A stretch of DNA of 64,000 bases, taken from the NCBI GenBank assembly GCA_948474755.1, contig CAOLHI010002511.1, forward strand, positions 186,001-250,000. Reading direction: 5' to 3'. The stretch is from Ctenosaura bakeri (Eukaryota; Chordata; Lepidosauria; Squamata; Iguanidae). Every line of letters starts with the position of its first letter. The first letter of the stretch is position 1. The position numbers were made by a program, and so were the translations under genes. Positions 56,491 to 64,000 of the stretch are shown piece by piece. Under the pieces are notes generated by a model, which had not been told where the DNA came from, did not search any database, and saw only the letters and a program-made list of their open reading frames with translations.

Positions 56491-57465
56491 CTCTGGTTAA
56501 AAAAACATCAACAACCGTGTTGCATCCTGCTGGTCAAAGTCTAGAACAGTGGTTCTTGATCTTTGGTCATCCAGATGTTTTGGACCTCAGATCTCAGAAC
56601 CTGTCATCAGAGGCTCCTGGGAACTGAAGTACAAAACAGCTGGAGGATCAGAAGTTGAGAGTTCCTAGTGCTAAAGAGGAACCGGTAAAACAGAGAGAGG
56701 AGGACAGTGGAATCTGAATGGAATGGTGGAAGAGAGAAAGGAAGGAATGGATGAAGTTATTTCACAATAAAGTTCTCAATATACCCAGGGACAGGAAAGA
56801 TAGTAAAAAAAAAGTATTACTACATTATTTTTTTTGCATTAAAAAGGCTAAGGAAAATATCTGTAGATTAAACCACTAAAAAAAGAAAGCTTATTTTAAA
56901 TATATAAACTGTAACCTGAAGGTTGAATTTGTTATCCTACCCCACTAAATACTTTATTGGAATGCAGGTGAAAAATCCCATTTCACCCCTCCCCATTCCT
57001 GTTTTGATTTTGGGAAAGAAGGACAGAGCTGCATGAATTGTGGAAAAACTGATTAGTCCCTCACTCTTCCACCAATCCTCTCTTTGGGACAGATTTCAGG
57101 ACCTTGGATAGCTTCTTTAAGGATAAGACTAAAACACAGAGTGGATTCACTTCTCCACTGATCTCTCTGTGAGTTATCTTAAATCCTAGTTATGGAAGAA
57201 AGCTGGGATATAAATCAAATAAATTAAGTAGGACTGTGGGTGAGGTGCCTATGAAAACAATACATAAGTCTTCATGGAATAGTTTATTTATTTTTACTCT
57301 TATTCTTATTATTCTTTATTTGGCGCATTTAGAATCATCCCAAATATTGTCTTTATTTTTTCTATGCTTAGAGCATCATGAGAAGTCACTATTTTGACTC
57401 TCCCTACAATTCTTCTCCCTCTCAGGTTTGGCTAGTGCTGGAGCTACTTACAAGCCAAAGGAGCC
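56491..57465. other. Unannotated DNA
   Basis: No gene recognised. The phrase AACAGTGGTTCTTGATC at 56546 resembles a hAT end but no partner was found. Confidence 0.5.
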
Positions 57466-57702
57466 CTGGTGGCACAGTGGTTAAATGCCAGCACTGCAAG
57501 CCACAAACCACAAGATTGTGAGTTCGATCCTGCCGGGCTCCAAGGTTGACTCAGCCTTCCATCCTTTCACAGGTCGGTAAAATGAGTACCCAGCTTGTTG
57601 GGGGCATGTATAGAAGTGTTTCGAAATACATGCTATTTGTAAGTTGTTCGCCGCCTCGATTCATATGGAGAGGCGGGATACAAATAAATAAATAAATAAA
57701 AT
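57466..57702 (+). mobile_element. tRNA-derived SINE, about 235 bp, well preserved
   Basis: GGAGCCCTGGTGGCACAGTG head (box A), GTGAGTTCGATCCTGCC (box B), then TCCATCCTTTCACAGGTCGG, GTAAAATGAGTACCCAGCTT, GCCGCCTCGATTCATATGG and an (AAAT)n tail. A SINE type common in squamates. Confidence 0.88.
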
Positions 57703-58752
57703 CTTTTCTGGTCTGTGTTCTTTCTCTAAGTATGAGATTTTCTTTCTTTCTTTCTTTTTAAAAAAGCTTTGATATGCTACATCATATGAATATTTCACAA
57801 AACAGAACTGCAATCTGGATGCTTCTGAATATCCAGACATTCAACCTTACCTTCCCCCAGAGTCTCACACTCTCCTAAGTCCTCACCTTCTCCCACAGTA
57901 GGTCATCAGATTATTTTGCTTGGAGTTAAAGTTGCACAGTTGGTACCACCTGTTGATGCTTCTTTAGTCCTTGTTATCTCCACAGCAGCCAGTAGCTTTG
58001 GCCTTTAAAAAGCCAATGCAGTAAAGAAAGAGGAAGGGAGAGTGCATGCTTGATGTTCAAACAGAATTTAGCAGCTCTTCACAGTTGGAAACTATGCAAG
58101 GGTTTGCTCAAAATAATGCAATCGACTGCTCCTGCAATTCAAAATATATTATTGGTCCATTTTTACTTTCTTTTCTGGCTAAAAAGACCATAATGAAATT
58201 CTGGGCCTCCTTGGATTAGCCCAGTCTGTGTTACAATGACAGTGCTGTAAAGCTTGTAAGTATGTGAAAATCTGTCAAAATTCACAGAAGGTGGGGAGAA
58301 ATATACTATATTTTCGTTTGGCCCAAAAATACAACTCCCCACCCCACCCCAGTAAATCAACATATTCAAGCTAAATAAAAATATAATTGAGGAAACAGCA
58401 ATAAACTTAGACTGCAGCATGCTTAAATCAGCCCAAACATTTTCGCACTCAAAGATACCTTTGCCATGTGCCAAAAGTCAGCCACAAACAGGTCTGATCA
58501 GCTTTTCCTAAGAAAGGAGTGCATGAGAGCACTATAAGCCTAAAGAACTGATGTCCAACATCCTGTAAGGAAAACATTGATAAATACATACCTTTGTTCT
58601 CATAGAATGAAGCTGAATTGAGCCAAAGTCCATTATTCTTTCTGGGGAGGATTTTTGTAATTAAATACTATCACAGTATTTACTGTTTTTTATTCTATTC
58701 ACTTGGCAAGATTCCATGATCTCACAACCAGGGAGGCTGAGGAAACCAACTT
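57703..58752. other. Unannotated DNA
   Basis: A TTTC run at 57738-57758; otherwise nothing recognised. Confidence 0.5.
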
Positions 58753-58850
58753 CTGATCACACTTGGAAAAGTCACTTTTTAAGATTGTAGAATCCCCCAA
58801 CCAGTATACTCACCAGGGGATTCTATAGTAACTTTTCCAAGTTCTGCTTC
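58753..58850. mobile_element. Small hairpin MITE, about 100 bp
   Basis: ACTTGGAAAAGT with TAGAATCCCCC on the left is inverted as GGGGATTCTA and ACTTTTCCAAGT on the right, spaced by 15-20 bp. Nearly the whole element is one stem-loop. Confidence 0.75.
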
Positions 58851-58939
58851 TGATTTGCATGAAGAGTAAATTGAAGTTGGTAATACTTCAAAGATCAAAT
58901 TCCTTTGCTTTTAAACAGAAGCAGTGAATGACAAAGGTC

Positions 58940-59190
58940 AGGATAGTATCCACATTGCACAATTATAGCACCTTGTTACCAGTTTAACCAAGCTCCATCC
59001 TGGAATATGTAGTTCTGTGAGGTACTGATAATCTTCTGTTAGACAGCTTGGGTACACTCCTCTGAACTATGACAACAAACCTCTACATAGGTCTGAATAT
59101 TTCACAAAACTACAAATCCCAGGAGTCTACAGGAAGCAGCTGTGACGAATAAAGTGATATCAACAGACTATAATTGTTTAGTATGGGCAC
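58940..59190. mobile_element. Palindromic MITE (second family)
   Basis: CACATTGCACAATTATAGCA on the left, CAAAACTACAAATCCCAGGA in the right half, then GTGATATCAACAGACTATAATTG. The halves are inverted copies with a decayed centre. Confidence 0.6.
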
Positions 59191-59876
59191 ACTTCAGGAC
59201 TGGTGAGGATTTTGTTGATTTGGTTTTAGATAAATACTTTTGAAAATTTCTTTATTTTCTTTATAATGCTGATAAATTAATATTAAGAGCATTAAGACAC
59301 ATACAACAATGATCATTACTGTAAAGTGTGTCTGTGTGAACAGAGGGCTTGGATGATTAAAGGTTACAATTTAGCAAATAGTGTTGCCAGGTAAAAAATG
59401 GATAGGGCTCCTGTGTCTTTAACAGAAGAGGAAATTACAGCAGTATGGCACCTGCTGAAGTTCCCTTTTCTAGACAACAAAGGCATAGGAGCCCTGTCCC
59501 TTATTTCTGCTAGCAACCCTATTTATCAATTACATGCTTTCCAAAAAATTCATTGGAACCACAGTGTTTATTTGATGTTACCAATAAATGTGAGGTAAAC
59601 ATAGCAACCATTCTGCAAATGATTTACAGACAAAATATTGGTAGAATATATGGCATCATTTGTATTGGTTTTATGTTTGGTGTAAATTTCTCCCACATGC
59701 TTAACATCCCACATAGTGTGATGCCCTCTAAGATTTTTGTTTTGTACTGCCACTTTCATCATCCCCTGCCAGCATGACTAGAGGTCATGAATAGTTGCAT
59801 TTATAGTCCAAAACATTGGGAAGGCAACACATTGACGAAGGATGGAATAGTGATTGATAATGCCTTAGGCCAATCA
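59191..59876. other. Unannotated DNA
   Basis: No gene or recognised repeat. Confidence 0.5.
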
Positions 59877-59877
59877 C

Positions 59878-59937
<60 letters not shown>
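59877..59937. repeat. (AAT)n microsatellite, about 20 units
   Basis: Uninterrupted TAA/AAT units; abuts the L2-like element that follows and may be its reversed tail. Confidence 0.95.
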
Positions 59938-59938
<1 letters not shown>

Positions 59939-59939
59939 C

Positions 59940-60445
59940 AGTTAAAAACAGAATATGAATTTAAACAGTAGTTAACATGCATATCATCTTAAAAGAAAAA
60001 ATACACATACCTAAAAAGAGACAATACATATTTAAAATTCATTGTTAAAATTTACAATTTAAAAGCATCAGGATAGGCCAGCCAGAAGAGACTGGTCTTT
60101 AATGCAGTTTTAAATTTGGACAGACTGTTGCATCTCTTCCTGCAGGTCATTCCACAGTTTAGGGGCAATCAAAGAAAAAGTCCTTTGGGTGACGCTTACC
60201 AGTCTAGTCCCGCTGGTTGAAGTACATGTCCCCCAGAAGACAGTGTGGATTATATGGGAGGAGGCGATCCCATAGGTAACCTGGACCCAAACCATGTAGG
60301 GCTTTAAAAGTAATAACCAACACTTTTGACCAGAAACTAACTGGAAGCCAGTGGAGTGACTTTAGTATTGATATAATACTCACTCCTAGGTATACCAGTA
60401 ACCAATCTGGCTGCTGCTGTTTTGAACCAATTGAAGCCCTGGGTC
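59940..60445 (-). mobile_element. L2-like LINE 3' region, minus strand
   Basis: GACTGGTCTTTAATGCAGTT, CAGGTCATTCCACAGTTTAG, CCATGTAGGGCTTTAAAAGT, AACTGGAAGCCAGTGGAG and TGGCTGCTGCTGTTTTGAAC run in the reverse order of an L2-like late region. No open frame. Confidence 0.6.
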
Positions 60446-61084
60446 TCTTATTTCAGTTTCATTATTTTACTTTTAAAAGTCTGTAAATCTATAACTTACA
60501 GAGCTGCTGTGCAAATAAAGGAAGGGACAACCTGAATGTCTCTGCAGGAAGGTTGGATATGAATGTAATAAACAAACAAACAAATGCAGTCATCCATCTT
60601 GAATTGACAGTCTTGGGCTTCAAATCTTTTATTGTCATAAGTTTCCAAAACAACAAACATGCATTTTTTCTTTTATCGTCTCCTCTCCCTTATCACTTTG
60701 TTGTGTGCAGCTGTTGTTATACTTTCTACAAGATATTTTGCAAGTTCTTCTCTTGTTTTCAAAGTATCTCCCAAGGAAAAGTTTTTAATCTGAATTTTCT
60801 TCCATTATTATAGAGTATCACTATCAACTTCTTAACCTTCCTAAGATTTGAATATTCCTTTCTTTTTCTTTGATGGGGCCCATTCATTACTTCATTCTTT
60901 GATTTTATCTCAGATGGATTATTATAATCCTTCCTTTCATTCTTTGATTTTATCTTAGCTGGATTGTTATAATCCTTTGTTGGTTTGTCTTCATCTAATC
61001 CTGCGTCTCTTATTTCGATCTGTAATGCTTTTATTTATTTTTAAAAGTCTGTAAATCCAATCATGTCCTTCCATTTTTATCTTC
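60446..61084. other. Unannotated DNA
   Basis: A SINE-tail-like piece (GGAAGGTTGGATATGAATG then AAACAAACAAACAAA) lies at 60545-60590. The phrase TTCATTCTTTGATTTTATCT occurs twice (60893, 60937), a 44 bp tandem near-duplication. Confidence 0.5.
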
Positions 61085-61900
61085 CCTTCATTAGTTTATT
61101 TACTCATATGACAAATTTATATTCAGCCTTCCTGCCAGCAAGTGGCACACAAGGTGGGTCAAAATGGCAAAATCATGTAAAACTTTTTTAAAAATATTAA
61201 AAACACAATTAGAAATTAATCAATCAAAAGACAGTAATAACCACCAACCAATCAATACCTCTCTCAGGAAGAACTCAGCTTGTGTGCCAGAGACCAACCT
61301 AGAAAAATAGCATTTTTTTTTTCCTGCCAATGTTTGAAGGAGAGCAGGGAAGAAGTCCGTCCAGCTTCCCTTGGCAAAGAGTTCCAAAGACTAGGGCTCT
61401 TTCAACACCCTACCATTTTGCAGCGGCTTTTAGTGGGGATCCCAGCACTGGCTCTGCCAGGAGGGGAGTGCAATGGGATCACTCCCCTCTGCACTAGACT
61501 GGCTTCATGATGAAGGAAGCGTGATAACCCTGCCTCTTCCTTCCACAGCACAGCTGGATATCTTCCCAGGTTGTGCTGGGGCAAGAAGCAGAGCCATTGC
61601 ACTTCTGGGCCTTCCACAGACCAGGTAAGTCCGGGATAGTGGCGTGTTAAAACCTGTCAATGACTTAATCTGTGATTACATCACCTCGGGATGGGAGAAA
61701 GATAGGACTGCAACAATGTCATGCAGAACTGTTATTGCAGTCCTTCTCCCATCCCCATGGCAGGTTGGGAGGGTAGTGCAGAAAGAGCCTTAGAAAGCTC
61801 TCCTTCATGCTCCTCCTAAAATGTCCTGTGAGGTGTGCTTTCCTAATTTGGCAGAAACTGATTAATCCTTTGTCATACCACTTGTTCATCTACTTTTAGA
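61085..61900 (-). mobile_element. L2-like LINE fragment, minus strand, split by a MITE
   Basis: The left part ends CTTGGCAAAGAGTTCCAAAGACTA at about 61394 and the sense resumes at 61790 with GAAAGCTCTCCTTCATGCTCC and ATGTCCTGTGAGGTG, as expected where this LINE region is uninterrupted. Confidence 0.55.
61395..61789. mobile_element. Harbinger-like MITE, 395 bp, inside the L2-like element
   Basis: Ends GGCTCTTTCA and TGCAGAAAGAGCC. The flanks TAG and TTA do not match exactly. The right half contains a long hairpin: CGGGATGGGAGAAAGATAGG with the inverted CCTTCTCCCATCCCC. It is the 25282 type in reverse. Confidence 0.75.
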
Positions 61901-62171
61901 ATGTCCCAGTTTCTCTTTCCTCCTCCTATTTTGCCCTTTTGCCCCCAGCTTACTTCAAGTGCTGCAAACCTGTTTCAAAGGGCAAAAGTAGTAATCACTC
62001 ATTTAACTCAGCAGGGGGCAGAGTAGATGAGGAGGTGAAATCTTGGTCTTCTCAGCAGGCGCAGTCAAAAGCAGTCTGCAGCAGCTGCTCCTATCTTATC
62101 TATTCTTCCTCATTAACAACTCTTGACACTCTGACCACACTCCGATGTTAATCAACAGCACGTGAACCTAC
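61901..62171. other. Unannotated DNA
   Basis: Nothing recognised. Confidence 0.5.
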
Positions 62172-62345
62172 CATGAGGTCTTCTTGGCAAGATTTGTTCA
62201 GAGGGATTTGCTTTTACCTTCCTCTGAGGCTGAGTGTGACTTGCCCAAGGTCACCCAATGGGTTTCCATGGCAGAGACAGAACTCGAATCCTGGTCTCTA
62301 GAGCTATAGTCCAATGCTCAACACTCAGTGCTCAAACCACACTGG
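62172..62345 (-). mobile_element. tRNA-derived SINE, minus strand, tail missing
   Basis: CTTCTTGGCAAGATTTGTTC, TGACTTGCCCAAGGTCACCC, ATGGGTTTCCATGGC and AACTCGAATCCTGGTCTC (reversed box B), ending with the reversed head. The ACACAACAA tail end is absent. Confidence 0.75.
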
Positions 62346-62510
62346 AAACACACACTATATGCTGAAACCATATGCACACACAGTTGTTTAGATATGTATT
62401 TTGGGATGTATTTGCTTGTATAACATGTGCCTAAAATAATTTTCATGAATTATCTATTTCAATATGTATTGTACTTTGACCCAAGAATTACATTTCAGAT
62501 TTGGAGAAGT

Positions 62511-62517
62511 GGCCAAA

Positions 62518-62565
<48 letters not shown>

Positions 62566-62577
62566 GAAAGAAAGAAG
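62511..62577. repeat. (AAAG)n microsatellite
   Basis: About 14 AAAG units, then imperfect GAGAAAG units. Confidence 0.95.
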
Positions 62578-63339
62578 AGAAATGAAACGAAACACAGCAT
62601 TCTGATTTGCACACTCATCCAGATAGAATTTATCAAGGCAATTCATACTGGAATTCATAAAAAATGAATTCCTCAGGCATCCCTCAAGAGACAGAAACTG
62701 GATGTAACATTATACCATGGCTTAGGATTTTGACAAGAACCTCAGAGTTGAAGATTCTTGTTCTTACAACCTTTTTACATTATTTATATCCAGCTTTGCC
62801 AGGGAAGTAGTCTCCACAAAGGCATACAGTATAGTAACCCAGCATGGTTCATACCATTATCATAATCTGTCATTTATATCTGATTATACCAGGCTGAAAA
62901 AGAGAAAAAGTGAGCAAGAGGAAAGCAAGACCCCCATCAGCCTTCCCAAAAAGCCAGCTCTATCAGGATTTGTGTCTTCTCCTCCACTATCCAACAAATT
63001 TTCACCTGGATGTGGAAGAGGAAGACAAAGGAAATGCAAACAGCCTCCTGGATTTGCTGATAGATAAACCATTTTTGGTTCCTCTTCTCTGTGAGTTGGT
63101 GGTCCATGTAGTTGTGTATTTGGCTACATTATAACATTGCATCTACAATCAATTTCCTCATTCGTGAACATCACGATACTAAAATCTCAGACTTTTTGTT
63201 TCCTTTTTCCTCCTCTGCCTCTTCTCCTTTTGTGTTATCCCTCCTTGTTTCTGCCAAACAATCCTGAGAAGTTAGTGAGTCAGGGAGAAAGATCTTTCCA
63301 GAATATCTTAGAACAATAACAGAGTAACTCTAAAAGGGA
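62578..63339. other. Unannotated DNA
   Basis: No gene or recognised repeat. Confidence 0.5.
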
Positions 63340-63810
63340 GGCAGTCTTTCAAATAGCCTGGGCCCAAGCTGTATAGGGCTTTACGCATCATAACCAGTAC
63401 TTTGAATTGTGCCAAAGCATATCACCCGACAGTGTTGCTGTTGCAACAAGGGAGTTGTGCAGTCCCTGTAGCCCTCCTCAGTTCACAATCTGGATGCAGC
63501 TCTTTGGGTCAACTGAAGTTATTGAACACTTTTCAAAGGCAGCCCCACATAGACCATATTACAGTAATCCAAACTGGATGTGTCCAAGGCACGTGCTACT
63601 GTGGCCAGATCTGATTTCTCAGGAACAGGCACACTTGGTGCACTAGTTTTAATTGGGCAAATGCACTCTTGGTTGCTGCTGAAACCTGGACCTCCAGACT
63701 GACTCAGGACTAAATCCAGGAGTACCTCTAAACCTGCATTTTCAGGGGGACTGTGGCCCCATATAACACAGGCTGAATCTCTCTTCCTAGATTTGTCTCT
63801 CATTTGACCA
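63340..63810 (-). mobile_element. L2-like LINE middle/3' fragment, minus strand
   Basis: GCTGTATAGGGCTTTACGC, AAAGGCAGCCCCACATAGAC, ATTACAGTAATCCAAACTGG and ACTGTGGCCAGATCTG match the reverse of the L2-like ORF region. The minus-strand open piece 63519-63803 ends with a phrase like TSSLDYCNMVYVGLPLKSVQ, the conserved motif of these LINEs. Confidence 0.7.
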
Positions 63811-63840
63811 TAAGCACATCAGTAGTAGGGAGGTGTAGCT

Positions 63841-63960
63841 CCTGTCAAAAGTGATTTATGACCCTCAAATTTGATTGATTTACGACCTGTCAGATTTGAT
63901 TGATTTATGACCTGTCAAAAGTGATTGATTTATGGCCTGTCAAGAAATGATTGACACCTA
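63841..63960. repeat. 25 bp minisatellite, about five units
   Basis: CCTGTCAAAAGTGATTTATG-type units (TTTGATTGATTTATGA with CCTGTCA) start at about 63842, 63862, 63887, 63912 and 63937. The first unit has a deletion. Confidence 0.85.
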
Positions 63961-64000
63961 TCAATCTCCCTCCCCCGGAAGTACTAGGGCGGGACATCCG

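Noticed and set aside
56546..56562. hAT terminus AACAGTGGTTCTTGATC
   Set aside because: No inverted partner or 8 bp duplication was found within several hundred bases.
57471..57545. tRNA gene candidate
   Set aside because: Box A and box B are present, but the sequence continues into a SINE body with an (AAAT)n tail, and the cloverleaf arms do not pair well enough for a functional tRNA.
62511..62577. CRISPR-like or other array
   Set aside because: It is a plain AAAG microsatellite without spacers, and the window is vertebrate.

Overview
This window reads as vertebrate, non-coding DNA, most likely from a squamate reptile (lizard or snake). I found no intact host gene, no convincing host exon, and no tRNA or rRNA gene. 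The evidence for the organism is the mix of repeats: CR1, L2-like, RTE/BovB-like and L1 LINE pieces, two or more tRNA-derived SINE families, SPIN-like and other hAT elements, Tigger-like elements with TA duplications, and many PIF/Harbinger-like MITEs. The species itself cannot be read from the sequence. Nearly all open frames are short and chance-like. The one long frame is the reverse transcriptase of a CR1 LINE.

Layout. 1-10 kb: AT-rich DNA with Harbinger-like MITEs (933, 1354, 5041, 7214), an RTE fragment (1852), a SINE split by a MITE (4931-5539) and palindromic MITE pieces. 10.9-13.2 kb: an L2-like fragment carries a 2,028 bp SPIN-like hAT with an exact 8 bp duplication, which itself carries a 594 bp Harbinger MITE with an exact 3 bp duplication. 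14-21 kb: a Tigger-like element (15511), SINEs and two more GC-rich MITEs (17859, 19997). 21.6-27 kb: the most complex patch. A 951 bp solo LTR with an exact 5 bp duplication sits inside a MITE, followed by a second, related LTR fragment, another MITE and a duplicated MITE core. 27-42 kb: mostly unrecognised sequence with Tigger-like copies, a possible AAA-ATPase pseudogene scrap (32.65-33.0 kb), an L2-like 3' end, an unclassified repeat (34.4 kb) whose inverted partner lies at 48.8 kb, and a MITE at 37955.

42.2-44.5 kb: a 5'-truncated CR1 with an almost undamaged reverse transcriptase frame and the family's octamer tail. 45-64 kb: tRNA-SINE, RTE, L2-like and L1 fragments on the minus strand, two shorter CR1 3' ends (54.4 and 55.55 kb), a 339 bp hAT MITE with an 8 bp duplication (53801), SINEs, a MITE inside an L2-like element (61395), an AAAG microsatellite and a 25 bp minisatellite at the right end.

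Nothing here forms a pathway or operon. The information lies in the nesting of transposons, which gives an order of insertion, and in unusual structure inside the non-autonomous elements: paired hairpins in the Harbinger MITEs, an in-frame open stretch shared by two LTRs, and a duplicated CCAAT-type unit in the solo LTR. Family names are from memory of consensus features and were not checked against a repeat library.
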